This document shows, piece after piece, positions 12,201 through 21,888 of a DNA stretch of 64,000 nt. A program made the translations under genes and the position numbers. Under the pieces are notes generated by a model. It was not told where the DNA came from and did no database searches. It saw only the letters and a program-made list of their open reading frames with translations. The DNA comes from Tubulanus polymorphus (Eukaryota; Nemertea; Palaeonemertea; Tubulaniformes; Tubulanidae), in the NCBI RefSeq assembly GCF_964204645.1, contig NC_134028.1:8907001-8971000 (forward strand), in the 5' to 3' direction. Every line of letters begins with the position of its first letter. Position 1 is the stretch's first letter.

Positions 12201-15200
12201 GGAACTAACAAAACCCATACAAGCAAAATACTGAAGTAGCTGGTGTGTTGGGTAAATTTGCGGCTACAATGCTTTGTATTGCTTCATTTTTTTTCAAGAG
12301 AAAGATGACCAAAGATTGCTCAAAATCAGGGAATCGGCTTAAATACAAGACCAGCCTTAGCTCATCTTGGTTCTATAGCCAATATGACAAATTAAGACAA
12401 GTCCTAAGATTAAAGACAACTTCAGGGCTTAATACAGTGACGACTTTGTAACAGGCCCTGGAATAAAACTCGTCACTTATTTTTCTAGGTCTGAGTTAAC
12501 TCATACTATTAACTGTGAAACTGGGCCCTAAAACTGATTATATAGACCATTGGCCTAATTAACCACTGTGTCTAGTTTGACACTCAGGATTGATATTCGT
12601 ATGATAACTATAAAGGAACTACTGGTAATTAGGGATCTCAGAAAATTTCTGCTATCAGAAAAGTTCCTTGTCTGGATACAAAACATATCCTTCACTTGGG
12701 TGAAATAAAGTCGACTGAGCCAGAATGCTCCATCCCATTGCCAGTGGTTGAAATCTTAAATACCTGCGGGTAACCTTGAGAATGTTGTTCGGGTACGTTG
12801 AAAGCAGACGGATGCGGTGAAGGAAATGTCACTGTCGTCAGTCCGATTCCGGCTAGTTTTTTACCATCGCCGAGCATATCCAACTCGTAATTATAACAAT
12901 CCGGAACAACCCTGGCAACACCGATCAGTGGTCCGGAGGGATTTATGAAAGGTCGTTGAACTTGTCGAAGCATAAATTCCAGCGCGACGTAGTTAGGACA
13001 TTCCAGATCTCGCGGTAACGAGGATGTTTTTCGTATTATGGTACAGTAAAGTCGTATTCCGTTAGGAATCCCTTTTGCTGGCTACAAAAATTTACATATT
13101 CAAACTTTTTAGAATGCAACGGAATATTTGGTCCAAAGAATATTTCATCTTCAGCAATTTACTTACCATGATAAGTTCTAAGTGGTATTGATGAAATGGG
13201 ATCAAGTAATTTAACGGTATTTTATAATTTACCAACGACTCTTTTGATGACTGATCAGCAACTGTTAAAACGAGCACTAAAAACAAACAAAGGCATTCAG
13301 CTGATACTAGTTTAAACCAAATATCAAGACAATACATGAAAGCATGTTGGAAACTTCCCAAACTAACTTTTTTTTAATGCACAAGATGAAAAGTGAATGC
13401 AATAAGTTGTGATTATCTTAATATTCTTACCTTCATCTTTTCCTTTTATATCTTCCACTTCTAACGTCACCATCTCCTCCCAGGTTGGTGAGTAGGTTGG
13501 ACGTTTAGCAGAATGTGTCACCGCTGGACTTTTCTTCGAAAAATCTTCATCCGTTTTAGTTTTTCTACAAATAACCCAAAACACCAAACTCTTTGTCCGT
13601 TTTAGTTTTTCTACACATATGTATGAAATTGTTTCATGAAATTTCTTTTCAAACTTATGAAATTTGGTTTCAGTCTACAGATTAGGCCCGAGCTAATAGT
13701 AGAGTTTATTCAATTCATGAGGTGCAAGAAAAGGGGGACTCAATGGCTAATTTTATGGTGCATTGTACTTCAAAAACCTCTTCAATAATTCAGGGAAATG
13801 AACTAGAAATTAGGAACAAAGTGCAGGAACAAACAACCTCATTCAAACTGTGAGACACAACAACCATGGAGAGAGCAAGACACCAGAAACCAGAATAAAA
13901 TTGCAAACAAAATCTTACCACTCCAAAACAATGACACTAACAACAGAAAGAACAAACTGAATATCTTTTGAAAAAACACAAAAAATATATGAAAAGCACA
14001 AAAGGGAAACTATCTAATCACACAGTTTTAAGTATAGAAATTCTCAATTACCAAATAAATATAAATACGATTGAACTAAATAGAAAACAAGTTTTCATCT
14101 AGTGAAATAGATGTACCTTTTCGCATAATTTTTCTTCGATAGATTCCTTATAGTCCTTAAATGTGGCGAGTATCGGAAGACAAAATTTTATTCGTTTGAC
14201 ATTTTTGTAACCTTAGATTATTAGAGGGTTCCTTGTAGTAAGTTCACAATATCCGTGATGAAACAATAAATGTAAAATCCCACAATTGTTGAGAGAATGA
14301 AAAGTTTGAAATACTTCAGCTATTTATTTGACATATCATTTTAGACAGAAGAAGGGTGGTAGCAACCACCCAAAATATTTCTAGTTATCAAATTAACTTT
14401 TTGAGCGATTTTACATTAAAAAGTTTAAATGTTCTCCTGGGAAATTTCATTGTAATATGAAAGATTGATTTGTTTATCCAGGCCAAGGTACTCTGTAGCA
14501 TCTTACTTATTTCGCTTTATCAACAAATCTCAGTGGAAAATCAAGGATAAGAGACTCTCTAGACTTACGCGATTGCAAATGGAATCGGTGTTTTCCCGTT
14601 TGTCACTGGAGGTAAACTCGTCGCTCCATGGAATATAACTACAATATCTTCCGCTCCGGGACGAGACACGTGACGTAACATTCCATCACCAGGCGGCGGT
14701 GTCAACATTACAGACAGCGGCGGAGAATCAACAGTCTGAAAGATGCAATAAAGTGCTTGCTCAAAACTTGTTACAACAGTGAAACATTTACACATGCGCC
14801 ACAGGTTAAGTTAAACATATGTTTTGATGAAAATTATTTTCTAGTATATTGCTATTTACGTTTACAGTAAACTACAGGGATACATCGAATTCATGCTAAT
14901 GTATTTCTGCCCTGAACATTTGATTTCTTCAGCGATGTCTTATCATATGTCATACTCAATGAGCGTAAGGTCCTTATGACCATAGGCCTATTACCCCTTT
15001 TAAGGTTTGCACATAAATCATAGAAAGGAATGGGTGTATATCATTTTATGTACATAAATATAAGGTATGATACACACTTATAGCATATACTGGCTATAAT
15101 GGATAAAGATATCTGGTCCTGACATGCATCCATTAAGTCTACTGTATTATTCTATGGTACTCACTGTTCTCGGAGTACTCCGACTGGGAGGAACGGTAGA

Positions 15201-16580
15201 CGGAGGTAAGTCTATGGTAGACGGAGGTTTAGGGGGTGGAGGTGGCGGTGGAGGGGTCACAACGATTGGAGAGGGCTCCGGCTCTGGTTCTGGTGTTTCA
15301 TCTTTTGCATAAATATCCTCTTTCAAGGACGCTGAAAACAAATAATCAATAAATGATAAGTTTTCTAAATATGTATAATCTTGGTTGAACTTACAATGAA
15401 TTTATAGACAAATTCATTATTGGTAAAGCTAAAACCTAAAGAGTTCAATCTATAAATGAACTCAAATTAAATTCAACCTATGAATTAACTTGACTTAAAT
15501 TAATGAGACTAATCTATAGAAGAATGCATAATGATTTTAACATATAGATATACCCTGTTTAATCTATAGGTAACCTTTTTAACATGGAGATAAACTTATG
15601 AGTTTAACCTATATAGAAACACATGAGTTAAGTAGAGAAACTCTTCATTAGTTTAATCTAAAGAAACTCATTGTGAGTTTAATCCATGAAAACCCATGTG
15701 CAAATAAATTCATCTTGATAAATATCCTGATCATTTTTACATCAGATCATAGAACTAGAAATATAAATAGGAGATGAATGAATAAGTTACCTGTAAATTT
15801 GATACGTCCACAGTGCATATTGATATCCTCAGTACTAACAGTACGTAAAAGAGTCATTATATCAGTATAGTGATACAGATCATCACCGCGGTCGACCGTT
15901 AAATCAATACGCGGTGCGTTCGTCCGTGGATAGATGGCAAACTTGGCTTCGCCGACGAGTTTAGCCGGAGCACCACCAGTTGACTGCACTTCGAATGCCT
16001 GGACCAGCAGATAAACATCATGTACGTTATCATTTTTACAATATCCTAAAAACAAAAGATTACTAAGGATTACTAAGTGATTCGTTTAAAGAAAATGGAA
16101 GTTACTAGATTTATCAAAAACATATCAACTGTTCGAAAATACAATACATGTACAAAATACCAGACATTATACTGTTAAGATTTGATTAAAAACGGTTTAG
16201 CAATGAGTTGTCTCATTCAAGGAATTAAACTGGCTCCAATTAAGTTTGAATCAGTTGCATTCAAATCAATACAAAAATATTAAGTTTAAATTATTCATTG
16301 AGTCTGGCCAATCAAATGCATACGAACCTCGTGGCAAACTGAAAATGAATTTATGATTTTTGAACTCGTAGAAATGTTCGTCTTCATCTTGAGAAATTTG
16401 ATCGGTTTGCGCTTCATATTGAGCGACCGGTTCCCCGTCATTGACCGCGACAGTAATTGCGCTGTGATCGGTATTGAAACTACTTTGAATCGATATCTTC
16501 AAGTGAAATTGTCCCATGTAGTTGAACTGTATGTTGTGCATGTCGAATGCAAACAGCAACACTTTCTTTTCCATCGCCAT
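7..16580 (-). CDS. CCDC33: CCDC33-like C2 and coiled-coil protein gene, 13 exons found, 3' part outside the window
   Basis: Thirteen minus-strand exons join in a single open frame of about 834 codons with no internal stop. Each junction uses GT-AG and matching phases. Exons, 5' to 3': 16328-16580, 15791-16045, 15165-15331, 14569-14735, 13431-13564, 13167-13276, 12764-13081, 12049-12181, 11338-11471, 8344-8511, 3431-3715, 2454-2584, 7-254. The protein runs C2-like region, Glu-Pro and poly-Pro linker, second C2 domain (SPTWEEMVTLEV, LVLTVADQ), conserved middle region, acidic/Ser-rich part, coiled coil. That order and length fit CCDC33 (human protein about 960 residues), known from testis and ciliated cells. 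The family name is from memory of its architecture. The exon chain itself is seen in the sequence. A different C2/coiled-coil family is the main alternative. Confidence 0.65.
255..2453. other. last visible intron of the CCDC33-like gene
   Basis: No conserved coding exon was found between the two flanking exons. The short open frames at 322-543 and 1828-2031 lack splice sites that would fit the phase. The stretch is AT-rich intron sequence with no repeat I could name. Confidence 0.5.
2454..2584 (-). CDS. CCDC33: CCDC33-like exon 12
   Basis: Acceptor TTTTTCAG|CCGAATC, donor CAAAA|GTTAGT, phase 0 to phase 2, 43 codons plus two bases. It encodes PNQDLDRELPRHDAMDTILP, then EYQYIFMDPPGAAEKP and a Lys-rich end. 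The phase 2 end fits the acceptor of exon 13 exactly. Confidence 0.62.
3431..3715 (-). CDS. CCDC33: CCDC33-like exon 11, Ser-rich basic region
   Basis: The donor is AAG|GTAGGC. The acceptor GAATTTAG|TTTGCG is needed because the nearby GTTAG acceptor would give a stop after six codons. Phase 0 to phase 0, 95 codons. It encodes FAVRIFMAKHRMRDTPSAGP, a Ser/Arg-rich low-complexity part, then SAYRPYYKSETKYLYSYLD. The ATG at 3697 could also serve as a start. Lower complexity makes it less certain than the C2 exons. Confidence 0.55.
4316..4351 (-). CDS. possible 36-nt micro-exon or alternative first exon of the CCDC33-like gene
   Basis: A minus-strand ATG at 4351 opens twelve codons (MATMYYRPYTTE) that end at a consensus donor GAG|GTAGGT. 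It is phase 0 at both sides, so it could sit between exons 10 and 11 as a micro-exon (acceptor TTTTCAAG, an unusual AAG). It could also be the first coding exon of a shorter transcript. No evidence here separates these options, and chance is possible. Confidence 0.35.
5154..5966. repeat. GGTAAAAATCCCC motif cluster, probable MITE ends plus minisatellite
   Basis: The motif GGTAAAAATCCCC occurs near 5154 (one change), in reverse near 5526-5556, forward near 5583 and 5611, then as six head-to-tail copies at 5870-5966. The pair at 5154 and 5526-5556 is inverted and about 400 bp apart, as expected for a small inverted-repeat element. The same motif, reversed and in five copies, interrupts the FLYWCH element at 7197-7276. 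The 5547 and 7269 copies share a flank (ACCTAYATTCTG), so they come from one repeat family. Confidence 0.55.
6300..6694 (+). repeat. left arm of the foldback element
   Basis: Inverted copy of 7759-8153, about 99% identical by eye. The near identity means recent insertion or gene conversion between the arms. Confidence 0.8.
6876..7565 (+). pseudogene. FLYWCH zinc-finger protein of the foldback transposon, interrupted
   Basis: The frame starts at ATG 6876. Residues about 5-65 match the FLYWCH pattern: an aromatic near GYTYVVKKK, YWEC, a second Cys in DGCMAR, and the HNH pair in VTVDHNHLG. That is a C2H2-type DNA-binding finger typical of MULE transposases. After about residue 105 (ELNELSRARG) the frame runs through five reversed copies of the GGTAAAAATCCCC motif (7197-7276), giving meaningless GGFLP repeats. 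The remaining part shows no recognisable transposase catalytic domain. So this copy is probably non-autonomous. The frame staying open across the repeat looks accidental. Confidence 0.6.
7759..8153 (-). repeat. right arm of the foldback element
   Basis: Inverted copy of 6300-6694. After 8153 the sequence departs from the left arm's outer neighbour, so this side is shorter than the left one. Confidence 0.8.
8344..8511 (-). CDS. CCDC33: CCDC33-like exon 10, acidic region
   Basis: Acceptor TTATGTAG|AGACCC, donor GAT|GTAAGT, phase 0 to phase 0, 56 codons. It encodes RPTCMAEATNEQIDSLPRLL, an acidic stretch (EENLSADEDSDNG), then NNLFVQYKLKRGYD. It is flanked by the piggyBac-type MITE upstream and the FLYWCH foldback element downstream, both in introns. 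Confidence 0.65.
8814..9101. mobile_element. 288-bp piggyBac-type MITE with TTAA duplication
   Basis: TTAA at 8810-8813 and again at 9102-9105 directly flank the element. Its ends are CCCTTTCAGTGC at the left and the exact reverse complement GCACTGAAAGGG at the right. TTAA duplication and CCC/GGG ends define the piggyBac superfamily. The inside contains repeated CACCGCACTGC/GCAGTGCGGTG palindromes but no coding frame, so it must be moved by a transposase made elsewhere. Confidence 0.85.
9106..11337. other. intron of the CCDC33-like gene with no recognised content
   Basis: The stretch is AT-rich. The longest open frame (10276-10761, plus) starts without ATG, has no recognisable motif, and is judged accidental. 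I saw no other repeat or RNA gene. Confidence 0.45.
11338..11471 (-). CDS. CCDC33: CCDC33-like exon 9
   Basis: Acceptor CAATAG|TAATGAC, donor CAG|GTTAGA, phase 1 to phase 0, 44 codons plus two bases. It encodes MTDIVWSVRNPVGYSILSLD and KQLITSSGRNGFKLESLPIQ. Phase 1 entry avoids the TAA that would appear in phase 0 at its first codon, and this fixes the donor of the preceding exon. Confidence 0.65.
12049..12181 (-). CDS. CCDC33: CCDC33-like exon 8
   Basis: The acceptor ATCATAG|ATAACA follows a CT-rich tract; the donor is ACTG|GTACGTG; phase 0 to phase 1. It encodes ITMPGRPEVQPVWNHPFLF, then KATLFTPSAALIIEYYSAST. The WNHPFLF and AALIIEYY stretches look strongly constrained. The open frame on the other strand here is a shadow. 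Confidence 0.65.
12764..13081 (-). CDS. CCDC33: CCDC33-like exon 7, conserved middle region
   Basis: Acceptor TTTTTGTAG|CCAGC, phase 0 in, 106 codons. It encodes PAKGIPNGIRLYCTIIRK, ALEFMLRQVQRPFINPSGPL, and a Gly/Pro-rich end finishing in SQGYPQ. The chosen donor is CAG|GTATTT, phase 0. A second donor 11 nt earlier, AAG|GTTACC (exon end 12775), would also keep the next exon in frame if an internal acceptor there were used. The first is preferred because the next exon has a good pyrimidine tract for phase 0. Confidence 0.65.
13167..13276 (-). CDS. CCDC33: CCDC33-like exon 6, end of C2 domain
   Basis: Acceptor TTTTTAG|TGCTCG, donor ATG|GTAAGT, phase 1 to phase 0, 36 codons plus two bases. It encodes LVLTVADQSSKESLV, then NYKIPLNYLIPFHQYHLELIM, the classic closing strands of a C2 domain (L.V.V.D.......G....PL..L.PF..YHLEL). 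Confidence 0.72.
13431..13564 (-). CDS. CCDC33: CCDC33-like exon 5, C2 domain core
   Basis: Acceptor TTTGTAG|AAAAACT, donor GAAG|GTAAGA, phase 2 to phase 1. It encodes a basic loop, then RPTYSPTWEEMVTLEVED, which matches the NPxWNE...L.V core strand of C2 domains. The acceptor region is duplicated 46 nt further upstream (13591-13615), described under findings. Confidence 0.7.
14569..14735 (-). CDS. CCDC33: CCDC33-like exon 4, start of second C2 domain
   Basis: Acceptor CTTTCAG|ACTGTTG, donor GC|GTAAGTCT, phase 0 to phase 2, 55 codons plus two bases. It encodes TVDSPPLSVMLTPPPGDG, then EDIVVIFHGATSLPPV and PIPFAIA. The hydrophobic strand followed by GATSLP is the usual first strand of a C2 domain. 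Confidence 0.7.
15165..15331 (-). CDS. CCDC33: CCDC33-like exon 3, Glu-Pro and poly-Pro linker
   Basis: It lies between acceptor TTTTCAG and a consensus donor ACA|GTGAGT, phase 1 to phase 0. After ASLKEDIYAKDET comes a PEPEPEP stretch and a run of eight prolines, followed by a Ser/Thr/Pro-rich tail. This looks like a flexible linker between the two C2 regions. The opposite strand shows a Gly-rich open frame that is only its shadow. Confidence 0.68.
15791..16045 (-). CDS. CCDC33: CCDC33-like exon 2
   Basis: The acceptor is TTTTTAG|GATATTG and the donor ACAG|GTAACT, phase 1 to phase 1, 85 codons. It continues the first C2-like region (GYCKNDNVHDVYLLVQAFEV, then GEAKFAIYPRTNAPRIDL) and ends in MHCGRIKFTG. 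The sequence after the join to exon 1 reads smoothly as SLPRG-YCKND. Confidence 0.72.
16328..16580 (-). CDS. CCDC33: CCDC33-like exon 1 (start codon, first C2-like region)
   Basis: The start is ATG at 16580, with a second in-frame ATG two codons later. A TTTGTAG acceptor at 16590 suggests a short 5' UTR on this exon and a non-coding exon further upstream. The exon encodes 84 codons plus one base (MAMEKKVLLFAFDMHNIQF...). The beta-strand-like pattern (GQFHLKISI, ITVAVNDGE, HKFIFSLPRG) is typical of a C2-type sandwich. It ends at a GAG|GTTCGT donor in phase 1. Confidence 0.7.
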
Positions 16581-16589
16581 CTTCAAATT

Positions 16590-18200
16590 CTACAAACGGA
16601 TAGAAATTCAATCAACTGTTCGCATAAAGATTACGTATATTTTATCCGAGAATGAATTCAGGTAAAATTTGTGGAAAATACTGAACAAAAGATTTTCTAT
16701 AGAAGTTCAACTTCATCACAGTAACATTTTCCAAATTATATCATAATTTCCAGATAACAAGAGAAAATTTATACGTGCTAGCAAATGGTAGGAACTTATC
16801 TAACATGAATGAAACTGAATTTCAAATACATTGGCTTCTATGGAAACTTGATGAATTTTTCAGTTGTCCGGCCATTTTAGAATTGAAGCACTAGATTTTG
16901 ATGTACTTAGGTGATCAGTGAAGTTTCTACGACGTAACTAGAGGAACATTTCGATAACTTCGACTCAGAGCTAAGTGGTTTACTAAGAACTATATACACC
17001 CTTAAAAGGGATAGCTGACAAAAATTGTTTACAAACAAGTACTAACTTTATAATTTCACGAAAAACCAGATTATCAAATTGTTTAACAGTTAGGTCAAGT
17101 GAAATGGGAAATTCAATAGAAAAATCGATGTCATATCATTCCTAACTCACCCCATCAGAATTAGATTAGCAACACATAGCAAGATAGAAAAGGCTGCGTA
17201 GGTATTGGTGAAATACGCTACCACTGAAATCTTACCTTTGTTTACCGTAATCCTGAAACTAACTAGACATTCATTGATTTCACGTCAATCAAGTGACCAT
17301 AGTAACAATTAATAATTACTGCAGTGACATCTGTAACCCTACAGGACAGAAATTCTGATCTTATGGAGATCAATTACTGCATGTACTAGACACACATACA
17401 TAAACACAGTCAATAGAATATCTACAGTAAAGATTCCAATAAAAAAACTGGCACAAGTAAAGGTATTGAATAGAGAGCAGTTTAGAACTGGCAGGAACTC
17501 TCAATAGAAATAATTCTCATAGCTTATAGTGACAGTGATTTGAATCAACACGGCAACTGTGAACGCGCATTATATTGTGAAATATTTCCACTTATTTGCG
17601 AAAATGATTTACTAACTCTGCTACATAATTCGATCATAAGAAAAAGCGAATAGGGTAATGAAAAACTCACTTGATTCACTTAACAATTAAGAACGTCCTT
17701 TATCATACTTCATTAATGACTCTTGTTATTATGACTCTATGTTATTGATCAAATTATCATATTAAATCATCATTTTAATCCAGATCTTGATTTAAAATCA
17801 ACGAAATTTAATGAAATAAATAAGGCTTTCTACCTGATATCTTGTCGTCTAAGAAATACTGTATTTTTGTTTTAACTTAAGATGATAAACTATATATGGT
17901 CAATATTCAAGGGTAAATAGATGCATGTCCAATCTCTTATCTTATCTTTATAGACTTTTCTTTATAGATTAGCTATTTTGCCAATTGTGTGACTCGTTTG
18001 TTTTAGAAAAAGTCTTTTTTACATTGTCTCATGTGATCTAAAGCGCGGAGATTATTCTAAAGTTCTACGCTATATAAATTAATTATTTTCATTATTACTA
18101 TTGTCCAGGTCAAAATTTTCTATATCAGGAATAAGGTATTTCAGGTTTCATCAAAGAATTGTTTTTGTCCCTGGACTGAGTTATGTGATCATCAGAAACA
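16590..18200. other. sequence upstream of the CCDC33-like gene, nothing recognised
   Basis: This should contain the 5' non-coding exon and promoter of the minus-strand gene, because exon 1 has an acceptor just before its ATG. I could not identify either with confidence. No coding frame or repeat was recognised. Confidence 0.4.
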
Positions 18201-18205
18201 TTACA

Positions 18206-19360
18206 TCATTACATCAGAAACAATCTAACCACAGCCTACAGCCTTTTCAAAAGCCTCATACGCCCCATCATTGGATACTGTAGTGAGATATGGGACTCCG
18301 CCTATATATCACTAAAATAGACCAATCTAACTTTTACGATATTTGTAACTCTCTACCCTGCGAAAAATGGTTCATCAAATTTGGCAAATATCTACTCCCG
18401 GTAAAGAAACGCTCTGTTAATGCTGCTGTTCGTGGTGATCTGGGACAGTAACTTGTAACCTTCTTGCCACTTATGGTCAATTACTGGCTGCGCATCTGTA
18501 AAATAGACAGTTCGACTGTGGTATATAAAACGTATCTTGAAAACCTAACGTCTATGCACTCAACCTAGAACTGGTGCACAAGTCTCCACTCACTTCTGGA
18601 ATGCCTCGTCCTCTCAGGTGTTTGGTGCAATCAAGGGTCAAACCATCCCAAAAAGATAATTAATCTACTGCAGTCTAAAATAAAAGCCCTTTATTCTTCC
18701 ATTTGGCTCGAAGAAATTAACGACTCAAACAAAAACCCAAAACTCCGATCCTACAAACTATTTAAGTCACGCTTCATTATAGAAAATTATGTTGTTGCTA
18801 ACAACTTCACAAATCGCCGCGAATTCTCCAAATTACGCCTTGGGTCCCACCATCTCCGTATTGAAACTGGACGACATCACAAACCTCCAATACCGGTTCC
18901 CGATAGGATCTGTCAATTTTGCTCAGATCAATCTGTTGACGATGAACTGCATTTTCTGATCGACTGTTCATACTCCGACAGTGCCAGGTCGGATATTTAC
19001 ACGTATTTGGACACTTTTACCGATTTCAGGACCCTGACTCACTATGATAAATTCGCTTTTCTGATGTCTTACAATAACAACGATCCCGAAATCTCTACAA
19101 TTGTGTGCGATTTGGTTGATAAATTGGTTAAGCTAAGACTCGACCCCGTTTTGTAGTAATTCCTCAGCTTTGAGACTGAGGGCGCCTTTCTAATTATTTC
19201 TTGTATAAGCTTTTGTTTTTTATGATACATGTATTATGTACTCTTATTATGTTATTCTTAATTGTTTTGTCCTGTAAATTTATTGCATGTCTTATCCTAT
19301 GTATAAATGTTATATACGGCGCAATAAATATAAGTTCAAGTTCGAGTTCAAGTTATGTGG
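18206..19360 (+). mobile_element. 3' end of a non-LTR retrotransposon (LINE), truncated and decayed
   Basis: Frames from 18206 on read TTAYSLFKSLIRPIIGYCSE, then FIKFGKYLLPVKKRSVNAAV, both typical of the thumb region of LINE reverse transcriptases. From about 18830 a longer frame reads LRLGSHHLRIETGRHH and ICQFCSDQSVDDELHFLIDC, a C-terminal Cys/His-type motif of LINE ORF2. It ends at the stop near 19154 (DPVL*). Several frameshifts and stops break the rest. The 3' UTR ends in AATAAATATAAGTTCAAGTTC, an (AAGTTC)n-like tail common for such elements. The 5' part is missing, as expected for a truncated insertion. Confidence 0.8.
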
Positions 19361-19622
19361 ATTTACATGTAATTTGATGCTGGACAGTTCCCAAAATGTA
19401 TCAGTTAGCCTCTTTAACCCTTAGTGCGCTGAAACCGAAAAATGTCGGGGATCCATTTTTAAAATAGGTGCTGGCTCCGACGAATTTCGGGAAATCAGGA
19501 CCGCAAGTTCAGCACTAGATAGTACTGCCGCCTCGTGTTAGAAATAAGAACTATTATTAGATTATCGATCTGCACTGTCATAGCTTTCATTACAACTATC
19601 GTAGTATACTATAATACGCAAC

Positions 19623-19942
19623 ATGGCGGCGCGCAGGCCTTCTCGAATCCAAGTGGCTGACGTGATTGATCAAATTTTGGATAGTGACGATAGTGACAAT
19701 GCCGTGTCAGATAACAGCGATTCAGAATATTTTCAAGATGAGAGTATGGTGCTGGATGAATCAGAGGGACAGTCGGATGATTCTGAACCGGACAACTCAA
19801 ATGATGGCCAGTCAGATGATGGAATAAATCTTCCCCCACCGAAATCTTCCCCCACCCCCTAATAATGACTCAAAATTTGATGATGGTGACTGGTTGTGTG
19901 TCTCAAGCGAAGATGATCTAACATATCCGCAACAGAAACCAT
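19623..19942 (+). pseudogene. piggyBac transposase copy A, exon 1 (acidic N terminus)
   Basis: ATG at 19623 opens an acidic, Ser-rich N terminus (VIDQILDSDDSDNAVSDNSD), usual for piggyBac transposases. A duplicated AATCTTCCCCCACC stretch near 19828-19857 shifts the frame and brings two stops. In the next frame, DGDWLCVSSEDDL continues to a donor AAG|GTGAGC around 19967, so the family's gene has an intron. The acceptor is TTTTCCAG at about 20190. Confidence 0.65.
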
Positions 19943-20190
19943 TTGTCGGACACCCAGGTACAAAGGTGAGCAATGCTAAAGTAAAAATTAGATTTATATG
20001 GTGTTTACAGGGTGGGTTATTTTCAAACAAAAATTTTCCGACAAATTTCGGGAGATCACACACGTGAATAAATTCATTTTATTTTGCATAAAAATTCCCT
20101 AGATTTTTATGGAAAATGAAGGATTTATACAATTTCATTTCTGATTTGCTTATTCAGGCCCTTGACCACATAAAATTTTATCTTTTCCAG

Positions 20191-21113
20191 TTACCGGCTA
20201 TGCTGCGAAGAGAGCCAATCGACTTTTTCAACCTATTCTGGTCAGATGCTATTATCAATCGCATGGTCAGAACACTGATACTGTGACTCATGACAAAATT
20301 GCGAGAATGAACTTGAAACCGAATTCAAGATTGAAAAAGTGGAAAACCCCAACAAAGGATGACATAAGAACGCTGATGGGTATGTGTATAAATATGGGTG
20401 TCATCAGACTTCCACGTTTGTCAGATTATTTTTCAAGTAACTTCCGAATAAACATACCATTCTTCCACTCATCTTTGAGCCGTGATGAGTTCTATTTACT
20501 GTTCTGGAACTTTCATGTTGCTGAACTGCTGCCACATGGGCAAAACATTCCTTCCAAATCGTACAAGATAAAGTGGGTGATCGACCATATAAATGCTCAA
20601 AGTCAAGCCCTTTACGAAATGGGCGAGGCCATTGCTGTTGACGAGACAATGGTAAAATTCAAAGGCTGTGTGTCATTCCGCCAGTATTGCCCTAAAAATC
20701 CTATAAAGTGGGGACTCAAGCTCTTCAAATTAGCTGATAGCAACTCATCTTATATGTGGCAGCAAAACTTGTATGTAGGGAAGGACGATAATGGCGGTCC
20801 GGATCCAGGCGAATACGGTAAATCTGGTCAACATGTACTTGACTTGGTACCACCGCTAGCTCACTGTGGACACTGGTTATTTGCTGATCGTTACTTTTGG
20901 TCTGTCGATTTAGCCGAGAGACTGATTGAGCTGGGTTTTAATTTGACTGGAACAATTATGCCTTATATAAAAGGCCTGCCAAAAATTTTGAAAACCAGTA
21001 AAGGCATGAAAGTTGGAGATTTTGTGGCTTTTCGAAAGGATGATATATTGGTTGTTCAGTGGAAGGACAAAAGAGTTATCACCATGATAACCAATGGCCA
21101 CAGATCACGTTGA
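20191..21113 (+). pseudogene. piggyBac transposase copy A, exon 2 (DDE core, third Asp missing)
   Basis: After the acceptor the frame reads REPIDFFNLFWSDAIINRMV, then a one-base shift near 20265 leads into a 276-codon frame to 21113. The frame holds the first catalytic Asp in AIAVDETMVKFKG and the second in LFADRYFWSVDLAE. It stops right after VITMITNGH, before the YN..MGGVD motif that carries the third catalytic Asp in this family. The sequence following is unrelated for about 180 bp. The transposase could therefore not be active. Confidence 0.8.
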
Positions 21114-21299
21114 CTGCCACTCAAAAAATTTTTTTTCTCAACATTGCCAATTTCACCAATCAACGAAAAGTAGGCGGAAACCACATACATTGATTTTTAT
21201 TGCATTTAATGCATGTATTACACCTATTATATGGTGAAAACAGAGTTGAATCGAGTCTTGTAGTTGGCAGTGGGGGTAAACGTTTTATACCAGTTGCCA

Positions 21300-21524
21300 G
21301 CTACGAGACTCGTTCCCCCTCCCCTAAACCCAGATGTTCCAGCAGCATTTCACTATCTTGCATGTGTTCCCCCATCAGATAGAAAGCAATACCCAACAAA
21401 GCCATGTCGCATTTGCAGAAGAGATGGTAACCGCAAAGAAACACGTTACGTTTGTGATGTCTGTCCTGGAAAACCAGCATTATGTGTAACCCCTTGTTTC
21501 AGGAGATACCATGTACAAAACTAA
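21300..21524 (+). pseudogene. piggyBac transposase copy A, C-terminal Cys-rich domain
   Basis: The frame reads QYPTKPCRICRRDGNRKETR, then VCDVCPGKPALCVTPCFRRY, with Cys spacing CxxC...CxxC...C...C as in the C-terminal Cys-rich zinc domain of piggyBac transposases. The stop is at 21524. It is separated from the catalytic part by unrelated DNA that contains an inverted pair (CGAGTCTTGTAGTTGGCA near 21250 and its near complement near 21295). Confidence 0.7.
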
Positions 21525-21825
21525 AGAAATGCCATGACAACAATGCTATAATTTCTATCGTACTATGTTTATTATCGATTCACAGTGAGGTGAATCATTT
21601 CTTTCCACTTAGGAAAGGTATTTGATGCCTTATAAACTTTGATGTGAAAATAATCACGTAATATAATTTGATTTTTTAGATGTTCATAAATAAATAAAGA
21701 ATTGATAAAAAAAGTTAGTTATTGATTTTTTAAAAATTACTTGTTTATCTGAGTTGCCAGACTTCGATTTATGTTGTTATCCACATTGCCAAACAGAAAA
21801 AAAATGAATTCATTCACTCCGGGCT

Positions 21826-21888
21826 TACTACGAGATATCTCGTAGTGGCAAGGAGCGGTACACCTGCTACTACGAGATATCTCGTAGA
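21826..21888. repeat. perfect 18-bp palindrome repeated twice near a transposon end
   Basis: CTACGAGATATCTCGTAG is its own reverse complement. It occurs once around 21829-21846 and again around 21869-21886. The second copy is followed at once by the GGCAGTCAACGTG end and TTAA. Such subterminal palindromes often serve as transposase binding sites; that role is inferred. Confidence 0.6.

Noticed and set aside
15124-15312. Gly-rich plus-strand frame
   Set aside because: Antisense shadow of the Pro-rich exon 3 of the CCDC33-like gene.
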